Shown here piece after piece: positions 9,539-20,300 of a DNA stretch of 64,000 nt. This stretch comes from Thalassovita sp. Its GTDB lineage: Bacteria; Bacteroidota; Bacteroidia; Cytophagales; Flammeovirgaceae. The notes under the pieces were generated by a model that had not been told where the DNA came from, ran no database searches, and saw nothing but the letters and a program-made list of their open reading frames with translations. The position numbers were made by a program, and so were the translations under genes. How positions within the stretch are numbered: the stretch's first letter is position 1; each line of letters begins with the position of its first letter. The DNA is taken from the NCBI GenBank assembly GCA_002729595.1, contig PBYL01000463.1, positions 1 to 64,000 on the forward strand. Reading direction: 5' to 3'.

Positions 9539-9687
9539 AAATAATCGGTTTTGTAATTCGCAGACAATATAGGGATTGCAGAATAATTCGAGAATAATTC
9601 AAATCATTTTTATTGAATTCAAATCCTTAAAAAAGTCATATTAAGTTTGCTTATTATTTTTATGTGATTGAGATGATGAAAGAAACT

Positions 9688-10554
9688 TTAAGTGATAATG
9701 TTGTCTTCTAATAATTTTCTGTACGCACTAGGAGATTTACCAGTAATTTTTTTGAATTGCCTACTAAAGTATGAAGCTTCATTAAATCCACATTCATACA
9801 TGAGTGAAGAGATACCAGTTCTTTTTTGATGCATGAGTTCTTGCACTTTTACAATTCGATACTCCGTAAGGAATTGAACAAAACTCTTTCTGGTAATTTT
9901 CTTGAAAAACCGACAAAATGAAGGTGGGCTTAACTGGCAAAGTTCAGAGACTTCTTCTAAAGAAATATGTCTTTGGTAATTCTCACTCACTAATTCATAG
10001 ATTTTATTCATGCGCTCGTAATCTGGGCTAGAAATTTCCAAGGCAATATTGCCCACCTTTAGCAATTCATACTCTTTGGTTTTAGCTAAAATATCTAAGA
10101 CTTTAATGAGAGTGAGTAGTTTGTTGAGTGGTGAAGCAATCACCATATAATTAAGCATAGGAGCTGTTTTTTCTTTAACAGCTTTAGAAAAAGTGATGCC
10201 TTGCTTACTTTTTTGTAAAAGCGTTTTGATCTGGCTAGCTTCTGGAAGAAGTGGCAGTTGTTGAGTGAAAAAATCAGAGCCGAATTGAATAACTATTTCG
10301 ATATTGTCTTCAAATTCTTTATTGCCAAAAGGTTGGTGTGGCATATGAGGCCCAAGCATAATTAATTCACCATCTCTGTAATTAGAAATATGGCTGCCTA
10401 CACACCTAACTCCATTTCCATTTTTAATATAGACAATCTCATATTCTGGATGGATATGCCAATACGGTGTATGGCAAAGATCATCGTGCTCAAACTTTTC
10501 AATAAAAAATGAGCTCCCCGGATTAGGCTCTATTCTTTCAAAAATGGGTTTCAT
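9688..10554 (-). CDS. AraC-family regulator with N-terminal cupin domain
   Basis: A 288-residue regulator. The first 110 residues form a cupin sensor domain (HIHPEYEIVYI, then a GELIMLGPHMPHQ turn). Residues about 185-285 carry two helix-turn-helix units with the AraC signature CGFNEASYFSRQFKKITGKS. Such proteins usually respond to a sugar or other small metabolite and activate a neighbouring gene. It is transcribed away from the VOC/MFS pair across a 119-bp gap, so these are its most likely targets. The ligand is not deducible. Confidence 0.9.
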   Translation of the reverse strand: MKPIFERIEPNPGSSFFIEKFEHDDLCHTPYWHIHPEYEIVYIKNGNGVRCVGSHISNYRDGELIMLGPHMPHQPFGNKEFEDNIEIVIQFGSDFFTQQLPLLPEASQIKTLLQKSKQGITFSKAVKEKTAPMLNYMVIASPLNKLLTLIKVLDILAKTKEYELLKVGNIALEISSPDYERMNKIYELVSENYQRHISLEEVSELCQLSPPSFCRFFKKITRKSFVQFLTEYRIVKVQELMHQKRTGISSLMYECGFNEASYFSRQFKKITGKSPSAYRKLLEDNIIT

Positions 10555-10654
10555 AGAGTGATATTAACCAGAAAAATAAAATAATTTAGTAATAATGTTA
10601 AAATAAGTCAAGTAATGGCAAAATACATACAACAAGAATTTCAAGCCGCCTCTT

Positions 10655-10662
10655 TATCTTTG
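10655..10662 (+). promoter_or_regulatory. Bacteroidota -7 box before the VOC gene
   Basis: TATCTTTG matches the Bacteroidota sigma-A -7 consensus TAnnTTTG exactly and lies 11 bases before the ATG, implying a very short leader. No clear -33 TTG is seen at the expected distance. Confidence 0.45.
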
Positions 10663-10673
10663 TCAAAAACAAT

Positions 10674-11072
10674 ATGAAATTGGAACACATTGCAGTCTGG
10701 ACATACCAGATTGAAGCATTAAAAGCATTTTATGAAAAGTATTTTGAGGCAAAGGCAGGAGAGAGGTATGTAAATGAGAAGAAAAAATTTCATTCTTATT
10801 TTTTAAGCTTTGATGGAGGTGCTCGACTCGAAATAATGGAAATGGAAGGAATTCCAGTATCTGAAAATGATATTTACAAACAGTTTACAGGTTTAATTCA
10901 TATGGCTTTTGAATTAGAAAGTCAGTCGGCTGTAGACGCATTAACCGAAAGATTGCACCAAGATGGTTTTGAGGTTGTAGGTCAGCCCAGAATTACAGGT
11001 GATGGATATTATGAAAGTGTTATTCTCGATCCTGATGGCAATCGGTTAGAGATCACTTTCAATCTCAATTAG
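10674..11072 (+). CDS. VOC-family (glyoxalase/bleomycin-resistance fold) protein
   Basis: A 132-residue single-domain protein with the paired beta-alpha-beta-beta-beta layout of the vicinal-oxygen-chelate fold. It starts LEHIAVWTYQIEALKAFYEKYF and ends YYESVILDPDGNRLEITFN, typical first and last strands of the fold. Metal-site residues are plausible: His near the N-terminus, His in the GLIHMAFE strand and Glu in the last strand. Substrate is unknown; relatives include glyoxalases, dioxygenases and antibiotic-binding proteins. The MFS gene starts 3 bases after its stop, so the two are co-expressed, probably under the divergent AraC regulator. Confidence 0.85.
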   Translation: MKLEHIAVWTYQIEALKAFYEKYFEAKAGERYVNEKKKFHSYFLSFDGGARLEIMEMEGIPVSENDIYKQFTGLIHMAFELESQSAVDALTERLHQDGFEVVGQPRITGDGYYESVILDPDGNRLEITFNLN

Positions 11073-11075
11073 AGT

Positions 11076-12221
11076 ATGAAACCATTAAGAATTTTTTTTA
11101 CAAGCAGAAAGTATTTTGCAATCGGTTTTTCTTTTGCAGCGATTAGTTTTTTGTTCAGTACATGGATTATTTATATCCCTTTCACTGCTGAAAAGCTGGA
11201 TTTAGATGAAAAACAAATTGGACTTGCACTGTTTTTTATTTCATTAGGGGCATTTACAATTATGCCCCTCAGTAGCCGTATTCTCGACGCTTTAGGCGAA
11301 GGGAAGGCGGTTGTTATTACGATTTTGACATTAAGTACATTACTCATTTTGCCCTTTCTGGCAGAAACTAAATTTTTGCTCTATACCAGTTTATACTTTG
11401 TGGGTATTTCTTCTGGATTTTTAGGCATTGCTGTAAATGCATTGGTAACAGTAGTTGAAAAGCAAGAAAAGGTTTTGATAATGAATGGCAGCCATGGCTT
11501 TTACAGCCTAGGTGGAGTTACTGGTGCAGGTTTAGGTGGTTTATTGGCTTCTGTGCTTAATAATCCGGTTTGGCATGCGATTATAGTGCTTGTGTTTATG
11601 TCAATTGTTCAATTGTTATTGGCGAGCAGTTACATACATATTAGAACTCACACAGAATTAAAAAAAGAGCATCAACCATTTAACCTAAAGCCAGTTCTTG
11701 GTTTGGCTTTAGTCGGCTTTTCCATCATGATAGGAGAGGGTGCCATAGCAGATTGGAGTAGTTTGTATCTGCAAAGAGTATTAGATGCTCCAACAGAATT
11801 AATCGGTATGGGTTATGCCGGTTTTTCTTTTATGATGGCAATCGGCAGATTTTATGGAGACAAAGTAACTGCTCATTGGGGTTCTGCAAAGCTGATTCAA
11901 ATAGGTTGCTTAATTGGTGCTACAGGTTTATTGTTGGTGATAACTGCGAGTTTAATTCCTGTACTTTTAGGCTTTATGCTAATAGGTTTGGGATTTTCAG
12001 GCATTATTCCCGAAATCTATAGACTGGCAGGAAGCATTGAAAATGTAAAACCATCTGAAGGCATCGCAGCAGTTTCAGGTACTGGGCATGTTGGCTTTTT
12101 AATTGGGCCAGTAGGTTTAGGTTACATTGCGGGTTTAATGGGGCTTCAGGCAAGCTTTGGCGTTTTGCTTTTAATTACCTTGTTTTCATTTATCATGTCT
12201 CGTGTTGCCTTAAAAGTCTAA
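11076..12221 (+). CDS. MFS transporter
   Basis: A 381-residue polytopic membrane protein with about twelve hydrophobic segments, in two halves separated by a charged loop near residues 190-205 (HIRTHTELKKEHQPF). The N-terminal TWIIYIPFTAEKLDLDEKQIG region and the GSHGFYSLGGVTGAGLGG helix resemble YbjJ-type major facilitator proteins. It would export or import a small molecule in exchange for protons. Tight spacing with the VOC gene suggests one detoxification or uptake unit, but the substrate cannot be read from the sequence. Confidence 0.85.
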   Translation: MKPLRIFFTSRKYFAIGFSFAAISFLFSTWIIYIPFTAEKLDLDEKQIGLALFFISLGAFTIMPLSSRILDALGEGKAVVITILTLSTLLILPFLAETKFLLYTSLYFVGISSGFLGIAVNALVTVVEKQEKVLIMNGSHGFYSLGGVTGAGLGGLLASVLNNPVWHAIIVLVFMSIVQLLLASSYIHIRTHTELKKEHQPFNLKPVLGLALVGFSIMIGEGAIADWSSLYLQRVLDAPTELIGMGYAGFSFMMAIGRFYGDKVTAHWGSAKLIQIGCLIGATGLLLVITASLIPVLLGFMLIGLGFSGIIPEIYRLAGSIENVKPSEGIAAVSGTGHVGFLIGPVGLGYIAGLMGLQASFGVLLLITLFSFIMSRVALKV

Positions 12222-12401
12222 GCTTTTTAATAATTAGGGTATTTCATGCATAATCCCACATTCTGTTCTAAAAATCATCTTTTTTGATCAGAGTTACACT
12301 TGTTGATTTTTTATTGCAGTTGGTTGAAATTTTTATTCAGTAAAAGTTTTTATAAGCAACTTAGCAATGCCTGGAAACTTAAAAATCAATAAAGTATATC
12401 A

Positions 12402-15200
12402 ATGAAATCTCTACTTACTTTTTTATTTATTTGCATATCTACATTAGCATTTGCTCAAGACCAAACTTACCAGATTAATGGAGTTTTAAAAGACAGTACA
12501 GATAGTGACCCTCTTATTAGTGCCACAATTATCCTGATAAACGAAGCAGATTCTTCTAGAAAATACACAACATCCGATTTGGAAGGAAATTTCGCGTTTA
12601 AAAACCTCGAAAATGGTAAGTATAGTTTACTGTTCAGATATGTGGGTTATAAGACATTTCAAGTGATGCAAGAAGTAAATGGGAAGAATATAAACTTGGG
12701 AGCAGTTATTCTTAACCCCAAAGAAGAGATGTTAGAAGTGGTCGAGATCGAAGGTAAAATACCACCAGTAGTGCAGCAAGGAGATACAACTCAATTTAAT
12801 GCTGCTGCTTACAAAACGAATCCAGATGCAAGTACAGAAGATTTAATTAAAAAGATGCCGGGTATTACGGTGGAGCAAGGTACGGTAAAAGCGCAAGGTG
12901 AAGATGTGCAACAGGTTTTGGTAGATGGTAAACCGTTTTTTGGTGATGATCCGAGCCTTGCTCTAAAAAACCTTCCAGCAGAGATTGTAGATAGAATTGA
13001 GGTTTTTGATCAACAGAGTGAACAAGCACAGTTTACAGGTTTTGATGATGGAGAATCTAAAAAGACCATCAATATTGTTACCCGTGAAGATATGCGTAAT
13101 GGTACATTCGGTAATTTTTATGCAGGTTATGGTGACGGAGACAAATATAAGGCTGGCGGAAATATAAACTTGTTTAGGGACGACCAGAGAATTTCTATAG
13201 TTGGCTTATCAAACAATATAAACGACCAAAACTTTTCATCTCAAGATTTACTAGGCATTGCCAGTGGTAGTGGAGGAAGAGGTGGCCGCAGGGGCGGCGG
13301 AGGTGGAGGAGGTGGCAGACCAGGTAATGATGTTGGAAACTTTTTAGTTGGTCAGTCAAGTGGTATAAATACAACCTCTTCTTTCGGTATAAACTATTCT
13401 GATGAGTGGGGAGAGAAGCTAAAAGTGAGTGGTAGTTATTTCTTTAACTATTCTGAAAACACCAACGATCAGTTACAAGATAGAGAGACTTTTATAAGCG
13501 AAGATTCGAGCCAGTATTATACAGAAAGTAGTGAGAGCAATAGTGAAAATTATAATCATCGCCTAAACCTAAAACTAGAATACGATATAGACGATAATAA
13601 CTCAATTGTTTATTCGCCTAGCTTTAGCTATCAAGATAATCAGTCTCTGAGTTACACAGATGCAGCCACTACCCAGCAAGGAGGGGCATTGTTGAATACT
13701 TCTATCAATAATTACTTTGCAGAGAATAGCGGTTACAACTTCTCGAATAACTTATTATTCAGACACCGATTTTCTAAAAGAGGTAGAACAGTTTCTATGA
13801 GGTTTAGAACAGATCTAAACGATAAAGATACCTATTATTCACTTTTTGCTGAAAATGAGTATTTCAATACCATTACAACTTTAGATACAACCGATCAGCA
13901 ATCTTTTGCTAATACTTCTGGTAATACTTATTCTGGCAATATCAGATATACTGAGCCAATTGGTAGACGTGGGCAGTTAATGTTGAGCTTAGAAAGATCT
14001 CTCACAAAAAATAGTTCAGATAAAAAAGTGTATGATCTTAATCCAGAAACCAGCACTTATAACCAATTAGATTCTTTACTTTCTAATACATTTGATAATA
14101 CTTACAATACAACCAGTGCTGGAACCAGTTACCGCCTTAGAATTAGAAAAGGATTCTTTAATGTTGGGTTAGAATACCAATACGCAGAGTTAAACAGTGA
14201 TCAAGTATTTCCGGTAGTTGAAGGAACAGATATTAGCAAAAGCTTTAAAAATGTATTGCCTAATATGATGTTGATGTATCGATTCTCTAAAAGCTCTAAT
14301 CTGAGAGTATTCTATAGAACCAACACAAATGCTCCATCAGTTTCTCAGTTGCAAGATGTAATCGATAATACAAACCAGTTATCGCTATCTACTGGTAATC
14401 CCGATTTGAAACAAGCATTTTCTCATAGCTTGGTAGGTAGGTATTCAAAAGTAAATCCAGATAAAGGTTCTAACTTTTTTGCCTTTGTTAATCTAAGCCA
14501 GACTGATAACTATATCAGTAATGCAACCATAGTCGCTACACAAGATACACTTATAAATAATGATGTAGTCTTACAAAAGGGTTCTCAACTTTCAGTTCCG
14601 GTTAACTTGAGTGGTTATTGGAATGCACGAAGCTTTATTTCATTCGGCAAGCCTATCGAAGCTTTAAAAAGTAACTTAAACTTTAATACTGGAGTAACTT
14701 ATTCAAGAACTCCTGGTTTGGTAAACTATCAAGAATCGCTTTCAAATACTTATAATCTAAGTCAAGGTGTGGTAATAAGCAGTAATATTAGCGAGAAAGT
14801 AGATTTTACAGTTTCTTACACTGCAAATTATAATGTAGTTAAAAATAAACTGCAACCAGATTTAGAAGCGAATTACTTTTATCAGCTAACCAATGGTAGG
14901 GCAAACTTCATTTTTGGGAAAGGTTTTGTGTTTAATGCCGATATTAATCACTATTTGTACACGGGTTTGAGTGATGGGTTTAACCAGAGCTTTACATTAG
15001 TGAATTTAGGCTTTGGTAAAAAATTCATGCAAAACGATCGTGCCGAGCTTAAACTTACAGTTTATGACCTTTTAAAAGAGAATAGTAGCATCACAAGAAG
15101 TATTACAGAATCTTATATAGAAGATACTATTACAGAAGTATTGCAGCGCTATTTCATGCTCACTTTCACTTATCGCATCAAAGAATTTAAAAGAATGTAA
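12402..15200 (+). CDS. Outer-membrane beta-barrel receptor-like protein with CarboxypepD_reg domain
   Basis: A 932-residue protein with signal peptide MKSLLTFLFICISTLAFAQ. Residues about 24-110 form a CarboxypepD_reg/CNA-like beta-sandwich (NGVLKDSTDSDPLISATI...). A plug-like domain follows (about 130-215, IKKMPGITVEQG...VLVDGKPFFGDD), then a C-terminal barrel rich in alternating strands and ending YFMLTFTYRIKEFKRM. Near residues 288-308 the plug-barrel border has a glycine/arginine-only stretch (GSGGRGGRRGGGGGGGG). Proteins like this are common in Bacteroidota as TonB-dependent receptor relatives; no SusD partner accompanies it and no substrate can be assigned. A strong terminator follows. 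Confidence 0.85.
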   Translation: MKSLLTFLFICISTLAFAQDQTYQINGVLKDSTDSDPLISATIILINEADSSRKYTTSDLEGNFAFKNLENGKYSLLFRYVGYKTFQVMQEVNGKNINLGAVILNPKEEMLEVVEIEGKIPPVVQQGDTTQFNAAAYKTNPDASTEDLIKKMPGITVEQGTVKAQGEDVQQVLVDGKPFFGDDPSLALKNLPAEIVDRIEVFDQQSEQAQFTGFDDGESKKTINIVTREDMRNGTFGNFYAGYGDGDKYKAGGNINLFRDDQRISIVGLSNNINDQNFSSQDLLGIASGSGGRGGRRGGGGGGGGRPGNDVGNFLVGQSSGINTTSSFGINYSDEWGEKLKVSGSYFFNYSENTNDQLQDRETFISEDSSQYYTESSESNSENYNHRLNLKLEYDIDDNNSIVYSPSFSYQDNQSLSYTDAATTQQGGALLNTSINNYFAENSGYNFSNNLLFRHRFSKRGRTVSMRFRTDLNDKDTYYSLFAENEYFNTITTLDTTDQQSFANTSGNTYSGNIRYTEPIGRRGQLMLSLERSLTKNSSDKKVYDLNPETSTYNQLDSLLSNTFDNTYNTTSAGTSYRLRIRKGFFNVGLEYQYAELNSDQVFPVVEGTDISKSFKNVLPNMMLMYRFSKSSNLRVFYRTNTNAPSVSQLQDVIDNTNQLSLSTGNPDLKQAFSHSLVGRYSKVNPDKGSNFFAFVNLSQTDNYISNATIVATQDTLINNDVVLQKGSQLSVPVNLSGYWNARSFISFGKPIEALKSNLNFNTGVTYSRTPGLVNYQESLSNTYNLSQGVVISSNISEKVDFTVSYTANYNVVKNKLQPDLEANYFYQLTNGRANFIFGKGFVFNADINHYLYTGLSDGFNQSFTLVNLGFGKKFMQNDRAELKLTVYDLLKENSSITRSITESYIEDTITEVLQRYFMLTFTYRIKEFKRM

Positions 15201-15520
15201 TTTTATTTCCCAAAATGAAACTTGCATTGTTAAATTGTTTCATTTTGGGATTTATTCCCAAAAAGTGTAAAATTTACCTGTTTAGCTTTTCATAAATTTC
15301 ATTACATATAAAACAATATACTTATTTGTAATTAGTGAAAATAAAAAATGCTAAAATAAGCTAATTTCCCACCTTTTTGTATTCAACAAGGTTTATATCG
15401 AATATTTATCCGACATGCTAAAAATGCCTTTTAATTGGTGTTTTTAGTTTTTTTTTATCTTTTCTCTCACAATACATAGTTTTTGTAATCTTAGAATTGT
15501 ACAAACAATAACTTGCTAAA
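15201..15520. other. Intergenic: terminator plus A+T-rich leader
   Basis: Apart from the hairpin at 15208-15250 this 320-bp gap shows only A/T-rich DNA leading to the next gene. No open frame, repeat or clear promoter stands out. Confidence 0.5.
15208..15250 (+). terminator. Terminator after the barrel-receptor gene
   Basis: TCCCAAAATGAAAC (15208-15221) pairs perfectly over 14 bp with GTTTCATTTTGGGA (15237-15250), with a 15-base loop. The T-tract afterwards is weak (TTTATT). Confidence 0.75.
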
Positions 15521-16333
15521 GTGAAAAAATTAACGCTAATTATACTAACTATCATTTCGGCTAACGTTTACGGTCAGGCTAAGTTTGAAAGCCAGATCGC
15601 TCATAACTTAGAGTTTGTGCATGTTCAAAAAACTAAGCAACTTAAGACAAAGAGATATAGAAAGCAGAACTTAGGTAGTGGTAATAAATTAAAGTTTAGT
15701 TTGGGTTATGGAGTGAGTGTTTACAATACCAAATTACAAGAAACTGCTGATCTAAGAATAAATGAATCATCAGTTTATTTTGGTGAAAATAAAGTAGGTA
15801 CTAGTCAATCTGTTTTAGTGGGAGATCAATATGAGAATAGCATGCAATTGGGCAACAAGAGTGTGCAATGGTATTCAGATGAGCTTCCTACAAATTATGA
15901 ATTAGTAAATGATGCCAATGCCAATAAAAGAACAATAGGTCTTGATTTGGAATTTAGAGCATATAAATATGATGGCTTGGGTTCGCCCACAGGCTTTTTC
16001 TTTAAAACTGGGCTTTATTTTCTTGATAAATCTTTACCGACACTCAATTACCAAGAGAGCGAATTACTTTTCCCGGTTGGTTTAGGTTTAATTATTCCTG
16101 GTGGCAATAGATTTAGAGTGGAGATTGGAGGCAACGGGATGATCGGAAATAAAGGTTGTTTGGGTGGAAAGTTCGATTTTTCCTTTGTGATTGATGATGT
16201 AAAATTCGGCCCAAGCTTCATCTACTTAACGAGTGAACAAGATGTCTCGCTAAAAGCAGGCGGTTTAGGATTTGGTTTATCTTATGTGCCTGTAAAAATA
16301 AAAAAATATAATAAACGACGCAGAAGATTTTAA
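15521..16333 (+). CDS. Exported protein, probable small outer-membrane barrel
   Basis: A 270-residue protein with GTG start and signal peptide MKKLTLIILTIISANVYGQ. The mature part has alternating hydrophobic strands with many glycines (KFSLGYGVSVYN, GLGLIIPGGNRFRVEIGGNG, GGLGFGLSYVPV), which suits a small beta-barrel of outer-membrane type. It ends in a very basic tail (KKYNKRRRRF). No named family is recognised. It stands alone between two terminator-like or regulatory gaps. Confidence 0.6.
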   Translation: MKKLTLIILTIISANVYGQAKFESQIAHNLEFVHVQKTKQLKTKRYRKQNLGSGNKLKFSLGYGVSVYNTKLQETADLRINESSVYFGENKVGTSQSVLVGDQYENSMQLGNKSVQWYSDELPTNYELVNDANANKRTIGLDLEFRAYKYDGLGSPTGFFFKTGLYFLDKSLPTLNYQESELLFPVGLGLIIPGGNRFRVEIGGNGMIGNKGCLGGKFDFSFVIDDVKFGPSFIYLTSEQDVSLKAGGLGFGLSYVPVKIKKYNKRRRRF

Positions 16334-16505
16334 CTGTAAACTATTAATTGTCAGTTGTTTGACTGTATTTTTTAATCTAGCTTGTTTGTTGTTTTTTTAG
16401 ACCAATAATGCTTAAAAGATTTTATTAGGTGAAATCATAGCATTGTGTATTGATAAACTTCGGTTTCTAATGAGGCCGGAGTTTTTTGTTTTATAGCAAT
16501 TTATA

Positions 16506-17111
16506 CTATTCCTTATTGCTCAGGTTAAGTAGCTTGAGTGAGGTGTTTTTATAATACTTCATGCGGCTTAAATATTCCTCTTTGTCTTCTAGCATGCTTA
16601 AGTAATAATAAGCACCATCGATAATGGTAAAAATTAACTGGGAAGTAGCTTTTACATCATCGATCTTGGTGTCTCCAGATTGATTGCATCGCTCTATGGC
16701 ACTCGCCAACATTTCGTGCAATGAATCGTGCAAGGCTCTGTATTTCTCTCTTATTTCTGGATTTCTAAAAGTTAATGCATAGCAACTGTAAAACACACCA
16801 TCATCATACAAAGCATTCCACTGCTTAGAAAACAAATTATCAATAGTTTGGGTAAGTGCTTCGAGTGGGGGAAGAGATTCATCAAACTCTGGTTGATACA
16901 TTAAGCTGTATTTTTCCAGATTATATTCTATCAAAGAAAAAATAAGTTCTTCCTTATTTTTGAAATAGTGAATTACATGGCTGGGTTGTATACCCATTTC
17001 ATCTGCAATTTTAGCAATAGAGGCATTTTCAAGCCCTTCTCGCTTGGCAACTTCATAGAAAGCTTCTACGATTTGCTTTTTTCGAACGTCAGATAAACTC
17101 TTTCTTCCCAT
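16506..17111 (-). CDS. TetR-family regulator beside the SusC/SusD locus
   Basis: A 201-residue regulator beginning MGRKSLSDVRKKQIVEAF. Residues about 10-55 are the TetR helix-turn-helix (ENASIAKIADEMGIQPSHVIHYFKNKEEL), followed by a helical ligand domain. The HTH and the LALTFRNPEIREKYR-type core resemble BetI-like members. The frame extends upstream to 17165, but the extra 18 residues lie outside the domain, so the ATG at 17109-17111 is preferred. It is divergent from the SusC gene, with about 190-220 bp between them depending on starts. This makes it the natural repressor of that locus. SusCD loci are more often controlled by HTCS, AraC or anti-sigma systems. Confidence 0.9.
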   Translation of the reverse strand: MGRKSLSDVRKKQIVEAFYEVAKREGLENASIAKIADEMGIQPSHVIHYFKNKEELIFSLIEYNLEKYSLMYQPEFDESLPPLEALTQTIDNLFSKQWNALYDDGVFYSCYALTFRNPEIREKYRALHDSLHEMLASAIERCNQSGDTKIDDVKATSQLIFTIIDGAYYYLSMLEDKEEYLSRMKYYKNTSLKLLNLSNKE

Positions 17112-17332
17112 ACCTGCAAGATAGGCAGATATGCTAAAAAAACAAACTATAGATTGTTTGAACATTCATTTAATATAATTGTAAATTTCGCTTAACAGCC
17201 ATGTAATTTCCTTTTTAAACCTTTGTATGGATTCAAATGTGACTGGGTAATTCCCAATTCAAATTAGCCAATTTTTATTTTTAATCTCTTCAGGTTTATA
17301 TGAACTTTTTTTTACCAAATTTCAAAGTCTGG

Positions 17333-20300
17333 ATGAAGCGATTACTGAGGTTTTCAGCTTTTGTCTGGTGTTTTTTAATGCTAAGTAATATGCTTGCTTA
17401 TGGGCAAGTTGCAGTTACAGGAACTGTAAATGATGCAGAAGATATGCCGCTTCCTGGTGTGAGTGTAATTATTAAAGGCTCTAGCACAGGAACCGTAACT
17501 GATATTGATGGTAACTTCAGGTTAGAAGTTAAAAACGAAGATGCTGTTTTAATTTTCTCTTATGTAGGCTTTTTAAGCAAAGAGATTCCTGTGGGTGAGC
17601 AAACCACCTTTAATATTAAGCTCGATGAAGATGTTGAGCAATTGAGCGAAGTAGTAATTGTAGGTTATGGAGCTCAGAAAAAAGTAAACCTATCTGGTGC
17701 GGTAGATCAAGTAGATGCCAAGCAACTAGAAAACAGACCAATTTCTAACATTGCTCAAGGTCTACAAGGTGCAGTACCTAACCTGAATATAGATTTTATG
17801 AGTGGTGAGCCGGGCAAAGCTGCCAACATCAACATACGTGGACTTACTTCAATTAATGGTGGTAATCCTTTAATTCTAATCGATGGAGTTCCTTCTGAAC
17901 CGATTGAGTTAAACAGAATTTCTCCACAAGATATTGAAAGTATTTCTGTATTAAAAGATGCTTCTTCTGCTGCGATTTATGGAGCTAGAGCTGCTTTTGG
18001 TATTATTATGATTACCACGAAAACTGGTAAAGGAGAGAGAATGCAAATTAGCTACTCAAACAACTTCTCTTGGGATAAGCCAACCATTCTTCCAAACAAA
18101 ATCACAGATCCTTACATTTATATGAGGTTATTGGAGACTTCAACCGATAATACTCCTTGGGATAATGTAAATTATAGTGATGAGTCTTACCAATGGGCAA
18201 GAGAGCGCTCAGATGATCCAGACGGAACTACAGGAGTAAGAGTAAACCCGAATGATGCTTCTAGCTGGGAGTATATGGGAAATAGAAACTGGGCAGATTA
18301 TTTTATGAGTGATTATTCAGTTTCTCAAAACCACCAAATCTCACTTTCTGGTTCTTCTGACAAAGCCAACTATTTTATTTCTGGTAATTACAACAAACAA
18401 AATGGTGCTTTAAAACTGGCCGACGATTATTACGATCGCTTTGGTGTAAGAAGTAAAGTGGAGTATCAGCCATATAAATGGTTAAAAGTGGGAAATAACA
18501 CTTTCCTTTCTGCTACAGATAGAGTAATACCTTCTCAAATGGATATTACTGCTATTTACAATTTCCATCCAACAGATTGGGATAAAAATCCTGATGGTAC
18601 ATGGGCAAATACTTCTGTAGGAAGTATGGGCGCTAGATTAACAAATGGCGGTATGTCAAACGAAACGTATAATGGTCTACAATCTCGTTTTACTGCACAA
18701 GTAAGTGTATTACAAGATATCTTAAAGTTAAATGCTGATTTTACCTTCCGCAGAGGAGAAACAACTCTAGCTTGGGATACAAAAAAATATCAAATTGGTT
18801 ATGGTCCAGAAGATGTAAGAGAAACAGGTTCTAATACAGCTTACAAAAGTTCAGAAACAGAAGAGTACAATGCCTTAAATATCTATGGTACTTTCGATAA
18901 GTCTTTTGGCGCTCACCACCTTACCGCCATTGCTGGTTTTAATCAAGAATATTATAGAAGTGAGTGGTTTTATGCACAGCGTAATGATGTAATTTCTGCT
19001 TCGCTACCAACCATTGCGCTAGCGACAGGGAACACTTTAGTAGATGAAGAAATTTCTGATTGGGCAATTAGAGGTGCATTTTACAGATTAAACTACATTT
19101 TAAAAGATCGCTACATTTTTGAGTTAAATGGTCGTTACGATGGTTCTTCGAAATTCCCTAAAGATGACAGATTTGGTTTCTTCCCTTCTGCATCATTAGC
19201 TTGGAGAGTTGATGAAGAGGCTTTCTTTACGCCATTAGAAAATGTAATGAGTACCTTAAAGCTAAGAGCTTCTTATGGTTCTTTGGGTAACCAAGCAGTA
19301 GGAGAGTATGGTTATATTTCTAGTATGGATGCTTATCAAGCAAGTTTGCTTGTAGGTGGTGAAAGACCTGTTGCTATCACTCCTCCTCAGTTAGTTTCTT
19401 CAAATTACTCTTGGGAAAGTGTTTCTACCTTCAACTTCGGGGTGGATGCTGGTTTCTTAAATGGAAAAGTTACGGCAAACTTCGATATCTATAAGCGTAA
19501 CACCAAGGATATGCTTACACAAGGTAGAGATTTGCCAGATGTTTTAGGTGCAGGTGAACCAAAAGAAAATGCTGCTGATATGGAAACCAAAGGTTGGGAA
19601 TTCTCTTTGGCTTACAATGATCAGTTCTTAGTGGTAAACAAACCATTTAGCTTTAATGCAAGATTTATCATTTCTGATAGTAGATCGTACATCACCAGAT
19701 TTGACAATCCAAACGGAAACTTAACTCAATACTATGAAGGCATGGAATTGGGTGAAATCTGGGGCTTACAAAGTGATGGTTTATTCCAAAGCGAAGACGA
19801 GATTGCTTCTTTAGACGAATCAAGCATTATTCCTTGGGGAGCGCTTACAATTGTGCCGGGTTGGCCAAAATATCAAGACCTAGATGGTAACGGTGCTATC
19901 GAAAAAGGTTTAACTACTTCTGATCCTAAAGATTTATCAGTTATTGGTAACATCTCTCCACGCTATCGCTATGGATTAAACTTAAGTATGAACTGGGGAC
20001 AGTTTGATGCTTCTATATTCTTACAAGGTGTTGGAAAAAGAGAATACTATCCGCTTGATTACTTATACTGGGGTTTTTATCAGCAACCTTATGCTGGTGG
20101 TGCACCGCATTTGTTGGATTTCTACAGAGCCACTGCTGATAGTGAAGTAGAAAGAGCGCAACACTCGCAAGCTTATATAGATGCAGGTTTGGCAGACGCT
20201 AATCTTGACGCAAAATATCCCGTTTTACAATCTTGGTTAGCAGATAGAAACCTTGGTGAAAGAGTGGATGAATCTATGGGTCTGGCAATTCCGCAAACTC

